DNA of 64,000 nt, taken from NCBI GenBank assembly GCA_016719565.1, contig JADJYU010000001.1, positions 558,001 through 622,000 on the forward strand, read 5' to 3'. The notes beneath the pieces were generated by a model. That model was not told where the DNA came from. It saw only the letters and a list, made by a program, of their open reading frames with translations, and did no database searches. Shown in pieces: positions 53,084 to 60,537 of this stretch (its first letter is position 1; every line of letters begins with the position of its first letter). Source of the DNA: Ignavibacteria bacterium (GTDB lineage: Bacteria; Bacteroidota; Ignavibacteria; Tepidaquicellales; Tepidaquicellaceae). A program made the position numbers and the translations under genes.

Positions 53084-53722
53084 TTAATTTAAATTTGTTT
53101 TTAAGTTTTGTTTAATTGTTGTTACCCGCCTAAAATGTAAATTCATTTTCCTTTTACTTTCTTTTTCATAATGAAGAGCAATTACTCCGCAGGAAAAAGT
53201 TTTCGATTCTAAAAGTTTCAGTTTAGTCTTTTCGGTCACACCTTTAAATAACGGAATGCCCTCTCCAAGTAACACCGGATTAACAAATAACCAAAACTCG
53301 TCAATCAGTCCCAGACTTAATAATGAATGAGAAGCGGACGGACTTCCAAAGATCAAAATATTTTTCCCTTCCCGGTTTTTTATTTCGTTTATGTTGTCTG
53401 CAAGCCTGTCGCTGATAACTTTAGTATTGTCCAGCCCTTCTTCACTAATTGTCTTTGATAAAACAACTTTTGAAACCTTGCTGTACCATGCCGAATGTTC
53501 TTTGTCGTGTTTAGATGCGTTTGGTTTATTCCCGGCAGTTGGCCAGTAACTCTGCATCAATTCAAAAGTTACCCTTCCGTAAAGCGCAGTGTCAGCTTTG
53601 CCGGTCATTGTACCTACAAAGTCAAATATCTCTTCGTCTATTTTTGCCCAGTTCAATTCTCCGTTAAGTCCTGCAACAAAACCGTCAAGTGATGTGTGCA
53701 TAAAGAATATTAATTTTCTCAT
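53084..53722 (-). CDS. RibD_C/dihydrofolate-reductase-like protein
   Basis: A 212-residue protein of the reductase fold shared by RibD C-terminal domains and DHFR. It opens M-R-K-L-I-F-F-M-H-T-S-L-D-G-F-V-A, with D-T-A-L-Y-G-R-V-T-F-E-L-M near residue 43. I-L-I-F-G-S-P-S-A-S near residue 122 is the NADPH-binding glycine loop, and F-W-L-F-V-N-P-V-L-L-G follows. The natural end is probably near codon 193; the last ~20 residues (M-N-L-H-F-R-R-V-T-T) run into the G-rich block. Related copies: intact at 61621-62169; fragments at 51075 and 59441. Substrate unknown. Confidence 0.8.
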   Translation of the reverse strand: MRKLIFFMHTSLDGFVAGLNGELNWAKIDEEIFDFVGTMTGKADTALYGRVTFELMQSYWPTAGNKPNASKHDKEHSAWYSKVSKVVLSKTISEEGLDNTKVISDRLADNINEIKNREGKNILIFGSPSASHSLLSLGLIDEFWLFVNPVLLGEGIPLFKGVTEKTKLKLLESKTFSCGVIALHYEKESKRKMNLHFRRVTTIKQNLKTNLN

Positions 53723-53822
53723 ATTGTTATTTGTTTAAGTAATTTTACACTGGCAATAAACTCGATACGAAGATCAAGCAGCAAAAAGTGTGTTATCTGA
53801 AACTTTTTAAAAATCCGGTAAA

Positions 53823-54153
53823 CTATTTAACACCTTCTATAAGCTGTTTATTATATTCATCAGCATCAAAACTACCGTAGGACTTTCTTCAACCATCTTA
53901 AAAGTCCAGACTTCAAATCCGCCTTTCCTTATTTTTTGTCCGGGGGCCGGGGGAGTGGAATTTTGCGCCCCCGAGGGGGGGGGAAGGAATTCGTAATTAA
54001 ACCGCCCGAGGGGGCCCGTCCAACGGCCGGAGAATCAGTATTTACTTTCAATGATCCATTGTCCGCAAAAAAGGCTGCCACGCTTTCCGGTTTTTGACTG
54101 CTCCAGGCCGCAGAATATTTTTTTCCAAAGTCTGTCAGTTTATCATTGTCCAT
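53823..54153 (-). pseudogene. SgcJ/EcaC-type NTF2-like protein, disrupted
   Basis: The N-terminal part reads Y-S-A-A-W-S-S-Q-K-P-E-S-V-A-A-F-F and ends S-P-A-V-G-R-A. The C-terminal part is in other frames as G-G-F-E-V-W-T-F and S-Y-G-S-F-D-A-D-E-Y-N-K-Q-L-I-E-G-V-K, ending TAG at 53823. The middle ~35 residues are missing, replaced by a G-rich string (about 53935-54015) that has the look of bad base calls. NTF2-like proteins of this type are ligand-binding or isomerase-like. Confidence 0.7.
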
Positions 54154-54281
54154 GATCTTATAATTTTTTTATTTAAGTAATTAGTGTGTTTGTTTTTTAT
54201 TTGTATGATTGATAGTTAAAGCCTGTTATAAATATTATATAAAAAAATGTAAATGTAAATAAGAATAGTTTTGTTTTCATG

Positions 54282-54735
54282 TCAGGAGTTTTCTAGAATA
54301 TCTGCCGCTGTTTTATTGCCGAATTTGTCCGCTGTCAATGTCCAGTGAAATTCTGTACCCATGTAGCAGAGTTCTTAATTAAACTGAACCACTTCTCCAA
54401 CGATTTCAGCGCCATGCTTTGTAAGTCTGGATACCAGTTCGTCAATGTTGTCAACTGTGAACATTACTTGCAGATAGCCGAGTGAGTTCACAGGAGCAGT
54501 TCTGTGGTCTGAAACAGCAGCCGGATTTAGAAATCGTGAAAGTTCAAGCCGGCTGTGACCATCGGGGGTAACCATCATAGCAATCTCTACTGACTGATCT
54601 CCAAGTCCTGTTACCCGTCCTGCCCATTCACCTTCTACCATGGCCCGTCCTTCGAGCTTCAATCCTATCTCAGTGAAAAAGGAAATCGCTTTGTCGAGGG
54701 ATTCTACAAAGTGCTTGGATTTCAGTATGAACTTA
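54282..54735 (-). pseudogene. VOC/glyoxalase-like protein, broken, with chimeric end
   Basis: The frame H-F-V-E-S-L-D-K-A-I-S-F-F-T-E-I-G-L through V-D-N-I-D-E-L-V-S-R-L and A-E-I-V-G-E-V-V-Q-F-N is a VOC fold, lacking only the first strand. After an in-frame TAA it continues E-L-C-Y-M-G, then T-E-F-H-W-T-L-T and G-N-K-T-A-A-D-I-L-E-N. The last piece is the VOC C terminus; the T-E-F-H-W-T-L-T piece matches the NTF2-like family instead. So the 3' end looks chimeric. Metal-ligand residues (H-S-R-L-E-L-S-R) are intact. Confidence 0.7.
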
Positions 54736-54885
54736 TTTCCATGGCTTTATATTTATTTTAAGGACTTAACTAAATCTGTTGTTTTTCAGCTTTGTCAGCG
54801 GGTGACTTGATCGTTACCAAATTGCAAAACATCTACACTATATCAAACTCTTTTAGCAGGTATCTGTCTTTCGCTTATGTGTCAG

Positions 54886-55323
54886 CTATTTTACTCTGCA
54901 GGAACATTCGTGATGCTCACTAATGTATCTGATTGATTCTTCGCAGAGTACTTTTAGAGCTGATATATTTATGTCCGAAAGATTTTTCACGTAAATGTAG
55001 GCTTTGCTCATTTTGAATTTACCAAGGTCAACTAATGCCAATTTACTTTTTTTAGTGTCAGAATATACATACAGCGAAAACGCCACCTTTCTTGGAGAAA
55101 AACCAAGAACAGGCGCATCTCCTTCGTGTCCGCTTGCATATTTGTAATGGTAATTGCCGAACCCGATAATTGTCGGTCCCCACATTTTAGGTTCAGAGTC
55201 AGACCACTCCTGCATTAACCCGATCAGCCGGAAACTGTCCGCTTTTTTTTGTTCACTGTCAGCGTATGAGTTAACAAATTCTGTTACGTCCTGTCCTGTG
55301 TAAGTTGTTTTTGTTTTTGCCAT
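54886..55323 (-). CDS. DUF1801 protein
   Basis: A 145-residue cytoplasmic protein. The pattern V-T-E-F-V-N-S-Y-A-D-S-E-Q-K-K-A-D-S-F near the N terminus is followed by M-W-G-P-T-I-I-G-F-G-N-Y-H-Y and then P-V-L-G-F-S-P-R-K-V. These fit DUF1801 (YdhG/YdeI-like) proteins. C-terminal L-C-E-E-S-I-R-Y-I is typical. The gene follows the DUF2200 gene by 14 bp, so both sit in one two-gene unit. Function unknown. Confidence 0.85.
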   Translation of the reverse strand: MAKTKTTYTGQDVTEFVNSYADSEQKKADSFRLIGLMQEWSDSEPKMWGPTIIGFGNYHYKYASGHEGDAPVLGFSPRKVAFSLYVYSDTKKSKLALVDLGKFKMSKAYIYVKNLSDINISALKVLCEESIRYISEHHECSCRVK

Positions 55324-55337
55324 TATTCCGATATTGT

Positions 55338-55700
55338 TTACTGTCTTAAAATCTTTTCCATTTTTCTGTCTTTCGCCAACTCATCCACCAGCTTGTCTAA
55401 ATACCTGGCTTGTCTTGTTAACGGATTTTCGATTTCTTCAATCCGGTAACCGCAGATAGTTCCTGTAATTAGATTTGCTTTGGAGTTCAGTTTAGCTCTT
55501 TTAAAAAAAGTCTCAAAAGTTACTTTCTCGTCAATGAGTTGCTGCAGTTTTTTCTCATTAAAACCAGTCAGCCATTCTATTACCTGATGTAATTCTGCTT
55601 TTGTCCTGCCTTTGCTTTCTACTTTTGTAATGTAGTGCGGATACACCGATGCAAATGTCAATTTTGCAATTCGCTCATCATGCTCGGGAGTTGTTTTCAT
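55338..55700 (-). CDS. DUF2200 protein
   Basis: A 120-residue protein matching DUF2200 almost end to end: H-D-E-R-I-A-K-L-T-F-A-S-V-Y-P-H-Y, then E-L-H-Q-V-I-E-W-L-T-G-F, I-C-G-Y-R-I-E-E-I-E-N-P-L and Y-L-D-K-L-V-D-E-L-A-K near the end. It is small, cytoplasmic and uncharacterised. It is the upstream partner of the DUF1801 gene; the pair recurs as a cargo type in mobile cassettes, which is recalled and not tested here. Confidence 0.9.
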   Translation of the reverse strand: MKTTPEHDERIAKLTFASVYPHYITKVESKGRTKAELHQVIEWLTGFNEKKLQQLIDEKVTFETFFKRAKLNSKANLITGTICGYRIEEIENPLTRQARYLDKLVDELAKDRKMEKILRQ

Positions 55701-55783
55701 TTCTTATATATTATTATTTTTTGAAAATTTTAAAATCCGTTTTATTATACTTCTGTTTCATATGCAAACTGTTTTATCCCGGA

Positions 55784-56225
55784 TTAAATTTTAAATGGCT
55801 TACCGGTACCTGTGTTTATGAACTCTGATAAACTATTTGTGAAATTGTGCCAGCCGTCTTCGCAAATGCTGTAGCATTCAACTTGCGGTGTCAATCCGAA
55901 ATGTGTCAGATGCAATTCTGTTTGGCTGTCCGCAGAAGATATTTCCCAGACAATTTTAGTATTGATCCATTCCGTTTTATTCTTTAATTCAGGAATGTCA
56001 ATTAACGATGCGGTCACATTCCAGACAACTTTTTTATCCGGCACCAATTCTTCAACAGCCATTGTTTTGAACACCCGTCCCAAAGCGAATTGTAAAAGTT
56101 TTTCCCTGCCGGTTTGACGCGCCTTCAAACATTTCTGTCCACCATTTTGTAATTGAGTTGGTCAATGCGTCATAAACTTTGCCGCTTGTTGTCTGAAAGA
56201 TCAATGTCTTATTAAAATTATCCAT
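55784..56225 (-). pseudogene. AHSA1/SRPBCC-like protein with one frameshift
   Basis: Starting at ATG 56225 the frame reads M-D-N-F-N-K-T-L-I-F-Q-T-T, then A-L-T-N-S-I-T-K-W-W-T-E-M-F and G-K-T-F-T-I-R-F-G. It then must shift near 56085 to join V-F-K-T-M-A-V-E-E-L-V-P-D-K-K-V-V-W, and ends G-W-H-N-F-T-N-S-L. Together they make a normal 147-residue SRPBCC domain. One single-base change restores it. The ligand is unknown. Confidence 0.75.
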
Positions 56226-56277
56226 ATTCATTTTTTAATGAAAGTTATCCATATTTATTTTTAAATGTTGGTTGTCA

Positions 56278-56322
56278 TTCTAACATTGACGGTATCGTTC
56301 GGGCGCCGGCAGTTCGCTGCTC
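56278..56322 (-). other. attC-like arm at the NTF2-like gene end
   Basis: CTAACATTGACGGTATCG followed by TTCGGGCGCCGGCAGTTCGCTG lies 5 bp outside the stop codon. The CTAACA core and G/C-rich block fit an arm of the array sites, but the partner is not visible. Confidence 0.35.
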
Positions 56323-56326
56323 TTAA

Positions 56327-56740
56327 CTAAATATCCAGAATTGCAGTGAGTCCGTTTGAACTAACCGGAGCTGACGTATGCTGATGTATCACTTTCCATC
56401 CGTCTTCAGATTTTGAAAATCCGAGTGTTATTCTATTCTTCATACATCTTAAAACAGCGCCTTCACCTGAAATTGCCTGAAACAAAATCAATGCGCTCGC
56501 AAATCCTGCATTTCCTGACTGATGAATTTTTACCATTTCGAATTCAACTTTTACTTTTTCTTCGCCCAAAGATTCGAGCCAGTCTGTAATAATTTTACTC
56601 CATTCTAATGGATTCACAATGTATCCCTGATCCCACATGTCAAATATAACGGCATGCTCATCGTAAAGACTGATCAGAGCCGTTGCGTCCTTATGCCAGG
56701 CAGAATTTTGATAGATCCTGAAAAAATCTTCGATCTCCAT
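56327..56740 (-). CDS. NTF2-like (SnoaL/DUF4440-type) protein
   Basis: A 137-residue cone-fold protein. It opens I-E-D-F-F-R-I-Y-Q-N-S-A-W-H-K-D-A-T-A-L-I-S-L-Y, the helix pair of the fold, then H-A-V-I-F-D-M-W, and ends with R-I-T-L-G-F-S-K-S-E-D-G-W-K-V-I-H-Q-H-T-S. The W-x-x-x-H-x-H-T-S motif is typical of SgcJ-type members. Members act on small hydrophobic ligands. It is a solitary cassette-like gene. Confidence 0.82.
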   Translation of the reverse strand: MEIEDFFRIYQNSAWHKDATALISLYDEHAVIFDMWDQGYIVNPLEWSKIITDWLESLGEEKVKVEFEMVKIHQSGNAGFASALILFQAISGEGAVLRCMKNRITLGFSKSEDGWKVIHQHTSAPVSSNGLTAILDI

Positions 56741-56915
56741 AAAGCTTATTTTAATTTTTAGACAAATGTTTTATTTCTCTCACTACCGGTTAGAGTTTTG
56801 GAAAGTGTTTGTATATCTCGTTAAGTCAGCGCTTTAATTTTCTTGATTTTGTTTTTATTCTTTCTTGTTGTTTCGGTGTCATTGTTCTGCGAAATATTTT
56901 TTGCAGATTATATCT

Positions 56916-57359
56916 TTACTCTGTCAATTTGTTTTTTAATTCAAGTGATAACTTTTCATTTGTCAGAACCATAGTCGCATCCTGGCAATATTGAGTTTTA
57001 CCAAGATATTGCTCATATCCCGATGTTTTAATAGTCGTAAAATTTACCCATTCATTATTTTCTTTCGACAGAAATTCTCCGCATAAAACATAAATCTTTT
57101 CACTGTCCTGTGATGTAAGGTATCCAATTTTTACATTACGAAAATCAACAGGTACCGGTGGCTGATGATTACGAAAATCGTCAGAAGCCGAGGTAATTAA
57201 AAACTGAACAACTGAGTCAGGTATGACTTCGTTTTCAGCAGTTGCGCCTGATCTTTCATTTGTTTCAATTTTGTTGTTAGTGTTACAACTTATCATTGCT
57301 GAGATAATAAATATCAAAGCGAATGTTTTTAGAATGTTTTTAAAAAAGTGTATAGCCAT
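56916..57359 (-). CDS. Predicted lipoprotein of unknown function
   Basis: A 147-residue exported protein. A hydrophobic segment F-A-L-I-F-I-I-S-A-M-I-S-C ends in a lipobox-like Cys near residue 25, so it is probably lipidated. The mature part is Asn/Glu-rich first, then has F-R-N-V-K-I-G-Y-L-T and a final helix L-S-L-E-L-K-N-K. No family recognised. It sits in the array between an NTF2-like and an SRPBCC gene, on the same strand. Confidence 0.65.
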   Translation of the reverse strand: MAIHFFKNILKTFALIFIISAMISCNTNNKIETNERSGATAENEVIPDSVVQFLITSASDDFRNHQPPVPVDFRNVKIGYLTSQDSEKIYVLCGEFLSKENNEWVNFTTIKTSGYEQYLGKTQYCQDATMVLTNEKLSLELKNKLTE

Positions 57360-57416
57360 TTCTTTATTTAATTTATTGATTTGTCCTGTCGCTGCAGTGG
57401 ACTAGCTACACCTGCA

Positions 57417-57551
57417 GTTAACGTTTTCGGCTTTGCGTAGTGTCGGAATTTTAGCACAAAAGTTCAATAGAATTCCTGATGTTGACCTTTGAGAAAATGT
57501 TTCATAGAAGCTCTTCAGCCGTCATATTGCCATACCGGTGTTACAGGCTGT
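57417..57551 (-). other. attC-like recombination site
   Basis: The left arm GTTAACGTTTTCGGCTTTG then CGTAGTGTCGGAATTTTAGCAC and the right arm GTCATATTGCCATACC then GGTGTTACAGG give an imperfect inverted repeat of 135 bp. The middle (TAGCACAAAAGTTC then AATAGAATTCC) matches that of the 62219 site. It lies between the SRPBCC gene at 57590 and the lipoprotein gene, in the position of a cassette end. Confidence 0.65.
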
Positions 57552-57589
57552 GTTTATTTCTTTGTATTTTTACGATATTCCTGAAACTG

Positions 57590-58048
57590 TTATTTTTCAC
57601 AAATTTCTTTCAGCTTGCCGAGCGCTTTTGGGTAGGTCTGATTCATAAAATCCACAAAATCTTCAGTGGTGTCTAAATCAACAGTAACGGTTGTAGTCCC
57701 GTTGTTTTCTTCGAAGGTATAGTTTTCAAATCCGTTTGCCCATTTTTCCACTTCCGGTCCTTCTGTAATTTCCTTGTCAGCTTTTAAAAGACCGTAATGC
57801 TGAATCGAAACAAATTGGTTGGGAATGTTTTCAGCTATCCTGGAAACCATACCTCCCTTTTCTCCTTTCTCATCTACTCCGACAAACAGAATTTTACTTC
57901 CCTTGTCCCAGCTTCCTTCATAGGTCGATGACGGATGGAACATTGAAGTCCATTGATCATAAGTTGATTTATTGCTGATGCCAAGCATTAGATCATATAC
58001 TTTGGATACTGGTGCATTGATGCTTACTTTGAATTGTAATTTTTTCAT
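57590..58048 (-). CDS. SRPBCC-fold protein
   Basis: A 152-residue single-domain protein. It opens L-Q-F-K-V-S-I-N-A-P-V-S-K-V-Y-D-L-M, with S-T-Y-D-Q-W-T-S-M-F-H-P-S-S and Y-E-G-S-W-D-K-G-S-K-I. The C-terminal helix Y-P-K-A-L-G-K-L-K-E-I closes the cavity. It resembles the plus-strand SRPBCC protein at 9499-9945 (shared Y-E-G-x-W and A-L-x-K-L-K-E-I). Ligand unknown. Confidence 0.82.
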   Translation of the reverse strand: MKKLQFKVSINAPVSKVYDLMLGISNKSTYDQWTSMFHPSSTYEGSWDKGSKILFVGVDEKGEKGGMVSRIAENIPNQFVSIQHYGLLKADKEITEGPEVEKWANGFENYTFEENNGTTTVTVDLDTTEDFVDFMNQTYPKALGKLKEICEK

Positions 58049-58348
58049 AATGTTATTATTCGTTTAAATAAATTTTACGAGTTTATATTTTCCGTCATAC
58101 TTAGCAGTCGATCAACATATCGATTACGTTCCCACGTCTGAATTAGAGTCTGTCTCAAAACTAGAAATATAAATTAAACACAAAGTACAAAGGCACAAAG
58201 CATTCTATTTTTAAAACATTTTACTTAGTGTCTTTTTGACTTTGTGGTAAATAGTAATGTTAATGTTTATTAAAATTACTGAACTTCAATTTACCACTGA
58301 ACCGAACATTACGCCAAACCGCTTTTAGCATCCGGCAATTTCATATAT
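58049..58348. other. 300-bp gap with a weak attC arm
   Basis: ACCGAACATTACGCCAAACCGC then TTTTAGCATCCGG (58301-58336) resembles the right-arm pattern, which typically reads CGCCTAACGCAAAACCCGTG then TCAGCGG. No left partner was found. The rest is AT-rich, with no coding signal. Confidence 0.35.
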
Positions 58349-59344
58349 CTACTTTTGTAAAAATTCAGTCAGCGGCTTTATAAATCTTTCAAAAGATTCA
58401 ATATGAGGAAGATGTCCTACGTCGTCCAGTTCTACCAATGTAGAGTTTGGTATAGCCTTTTGTGTTTTCTTTCCTAATTCATTGTAAAGTCCCATTGTCA
58501 GCTGTATATCTTTCGGGGCTCTTTCTCTGCCTATCGCTGTCCTATCGCGCGTACCGATGATAAGCAGCGTCGGACATTTAATGTTTTCGAATTCATATAC
58601 TACCGGCTGAGTAAAAATCATATCGGTAGTCAGAGCTGCATTCCACGCGATAATGGGGTAGTCTTCGTGCAGTGTCCATCCCGCTAAAAGGTTAAGCCAG
58701 GGATCATATTCAGGTTTCCAGGTATTATCGTAATAATATTTCAGTTGGTAATTGCGATAGCTTTCCACAGTATTTTTCAATTCACTCTGATAGTTAGCGT
58801 CAATGGTTTGATAGCTTGTCAGAACTTTGTAATCCTCCAGACCGATCGGGTTTTCCAGAATGAGTTTATCCGTCATTTCAGGATAGGATAATGCAAATCT
58901 TGCGGCAAGCATTCCGCCCATTGAATGTCCCAATAGAATAATTTTATTGATCTTCAGACTGTCGAGAATTGATTTGGTATTATGAGCCAGCTGCTGAAAG
59001 CTGTATTGATAATTTGAAGGTTTGGTGGATTTTCCAAAGCCGATCTGGTCAGCCGCGATCACGCGATAGCCTTCTTTACTCAGTTCTTTTATAGTCTGCT
59101 CCCAGTAAGCCACATTGAAATTTTTGCCGTGCATGAGCAATACGGTTTTTCCATTGGGATTTGGTGACAACACATCTACATAAGCCATTATCTGGTCTTG
59201 TCCCTGCGATCTCAGCGGATGTATTTTGACCTCAAAAGGATAGTTAACAGCAGCAAGGTCTTTATCCAGCTCCGTTAATTTATCCTGTGAGAAGCAGGTG
59301 GAAAATGCTGTGATAACAAAAAGTATTAAAATATTTATTTTCAT
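58349..59344 (-). CDS. Exported alpha/beta-hydrolase
   Basis: A 331-residue enzyme with a signal peptide (I-N-I-L-I-L-F-V-I-T-A-F-S-T-C). The hydrolase fold has H-G-K-N-F-N near residue 74, the nucleophile elbow L-L-G-H-S-M-G-G near 141, the acid in I-I-G-T-R-D-R-T-A, and the catalytic His in D-D-V-G-H-L-P-H-I. It is periplasmic or secreted. Substrate is unknown. The 5' end (first ~16 codons and ~45 bp upstream) is duplicated at 60454-60526. Confidence 0.88.
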   Translation of the reverse strand: MKINILILFVITAFSTCFSQDKLTELDKDLAAVNYPFEVKIHPLRSQGQDQIMAYVDVLSPNPNGKTVLLMHGKNFNVAYWEQTIKELSKEGYRVIAADQIGFGKSTKPSNYQYSFQQLAHNTKSILDSLKINKIILLGHSMGGMLAARFALSYPEMTDKLILENPIGLEDYKVLTSYQTIDANYQSELKNTVESYRNYQLKYYYDNTWKPEYDPWLNLLAGWTLHEDYPIIAWNAALTTDMIFTQPVVYEFENIKCPTLLIIGTRDRTAIGRERAPKDIQLTMGLYNELGKKTQKAIPNSTLVELDDVGHLPHIESFERFIKPLTEFLQK

Positions 59345-59440
59345 TTTTCAATAATGTTTTTTTAGTTTGTCTCTATAAGTATGAACTTTTCCGCTAATTG
59401 TAATTCCTGTTTTGGGGGTCTTTTGTGTTTTATTTTGAAA

Positions 59441-59479
59441 CCCAAGTGTCATATTGAATGCTGCAATTTCCTTTTTCAT
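59441..59479 (-). pseudogene. N-terminal fragment of a RibD_C-type gene
   Basis: Codons M-K-K-E-I-A-A-F-N-M-T-L match the start of the intact reductase-like gene at 61621-62169, which reads M-R-K-V-I-A-A-F-N-M-T-L-D-G. The rest of that gene is missing; after T-L-G the sequence runs directly towards the alpha/beta-hydrolase start. It is a cassette remnant. Confidence 0.7.
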
Positions 59480-59537
59480 AATTTTCAATTTTATGTCAGT
59501 ATGATTCTGTAATATTGATTTGTAAAGTTGTTCTTGT

Positions 59538-59888
59538 CTATTCATTGCGATTTGGTCTGATTTGGTCAGCAAGTTTTTTAGGTGCTATTTCGCAGTATGC
59601 TGTTTTCAAAGCATCAATAAATAAGTCCTTATTCACATTTTTCATTTCGATTAATGTCCAGCCATGTTTGCCCCATTTGTTCTCAACCGGATAGATGCTT
59701 GTCTTGTCAGCAGAAGAAAATATATTTTGGTCAATTTCTGACAGTTTGATACAAGCTCTTTTTTTTATGTCGTCATAAGTTGCAAAGATTTTCTTTTTCA
59801 ATCTGAAAGAGTTTTTTTCAAAGTGAGGTTCTTCGATTACTTCCGGAAACGATAATGCCAATTTTCTGAAAGTGTCAATTGATACCAT
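59538..59888 (-). CDS. MmcQ/YjbR-type DNA-binding protein
   Basis: A 116-residue protein with the MmcQ/YjbR layout: L-A-L-S-F-P-E-V-I-E-E-P-H-F near the N terminus, then F-A-T-Y-D-D and a central strand, K-W-G-K-H-G-W-T-L-I-E, and the final helix L-K-T-A-Y-C-E-I-A-P-K. The family has a CyaY-like fold and is thought to bind DNA in some members. It is small, cytoplasmic and cassette-like. Function unknown. Confidence 0.88.
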   Translation of the reverse strand: MVSIDTFRKLALSFPEVIEEPHFEKNSFRLKKKIFATYDDIKKRACIKLSEIDQNIFSSADKTSIYPVENKWGKHGWTLIEMKNVNKDLFIDALKTAYCEIAPKKLADQIRPNRNE

Positions 59889-59919
59889 TTGTCAAACAAT
59901 TCTTTTAAAATTTATTTTA

Positions 59920-59982
59920 TCAAGTGTATTCTAAAATATCTGTTGCTGTTTCATTGCCGGGTTGTTCAGCTAATCCAGTCCG
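59920..59982 (-). pseudogene. C-terminal fragment of a VOC-family gene
   Basis: On the minus strand G-L-A-E-Q-P-G-N-E-T-A-T-D-I-L-E-Y-T, then TGA. This is the C-terminal tail of a VOC protein, like the G-N-K-T-A-A-D-I-L-E-N tail at 54282. The rest of the gene is absent. It begins within 10 bp of the stop of the small gene to its right, so its upstream part was lost by fusion. Confidence 0.7.
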
Positions 59983-59989
59983 CACCCAC

Positions 59990-60265
59990 CTACGCAGTAA
60001 TATCGACTAATGGAAGCAAGGTAGGTTGTGCCGGCGTAACTCCGTTCTTTATAAGAATGGGTACAAGCGTTTCAGCAAATTCATTTAATGCTTCCTCTGA
60101 CTCCCATACATCTATTATTAACAAACCATCAGCTTGTTGAGCCACTACACGATTAATATATGCCGGATCTTTCAGTTTTCCAGAAGCTTCAAGTTCTTTA
60201 ATTACCTGGCTGTATTGTTCAGCAGTATAGCCGGCAACATTAAACAGAGCAACAATTTTTTTCAT
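59990..60265 (-). CDS. Small ABM-like hypothetical protein
   Basis: A 91-residue protein with the beta-alpha-beta order of the dimeric alpha-beta barrel: I-V-A-L-F-N-V, helix Y-S-Q-V-I-K-E-L-E-A, L-L-I-I-D-V-W-E-S-E-E-A-L-N-E-F. The V-W-E-S-x-E-A-x-x-x-F motif is typical of antibiotic-biosynthesis-monooxygenase-like proteins. It is solitary in the array. Role unknown. Confidence 0.7.
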   Translation of the reverse strand: MKKIVALFNVAGYTAEQYSQVIKELEASGKLKDPAYINRVVAQQADGLLIIDVWESEEALNEFAETLVPILIKNGVTPAQPTLLPLVDITA

Positions 60266-60401
60266 TTTGGTTTAATTTTAATTTTGTGCTTACTCTAATC
60301 GGTTTTCAGCGGCCCCGTTTATTTTTAGTTGTCAAAGCTAAATTTTATTTCTGTCAGTTTTCTGTAGTCAGTTTGAAATTCCGATGTCGATCAAGCATGA
60401 T

Positions 60402-60452
60402 GCATAACATATTGGGGCCTGGCTAAGGCGGCGGTTTTTACCACAAAATAAT
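60402..60452 (-). other. attC-like left arm with no normal right arm
   Basis: GCATAACATATTGGGGCC then TGGCTAAGGCGGCGGTTTTTACCACAAAATA matches the left half of the 62219 site (GCTAACAGATTAGGGC then TTGGCGAAGGGCGGGATTTTTAGCACTAAA). The right half is missing: a copy of the hydrolase gene start follows directly. Confidence 0.6.
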
Positions 60453-60453
60453 A

Positions 60454-60526
60454 TGATAACAAAAAGTATTAAAATATTTATTTTCATTTTTCAATAATGT
60501 TTTTCAGTTAGTCTGTAGAAGTATGC
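60454..60526 (-). repeat. Duplicate of the alpha/beta-hydrolase gene start inside an attC-like site
   Basis: The first 51 bp are identical to 59311-59361 (coding start of the hydrolase plus its upstream region), and the next ~20 bp are similar. The copy carries only about 10 codons. It takes the place where the right arm of the site should lie, 12 bp before the DUF5996 stop codon. Confidence 0.85.
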
Positions 60527-60537
60527 CATATGAATTG

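Noticed and set aside
52825..53115. Gly-rich plus-strand frame through the G run
   Set aside because: The composition comes from a probable base-calling artefact and does not look like a protein.
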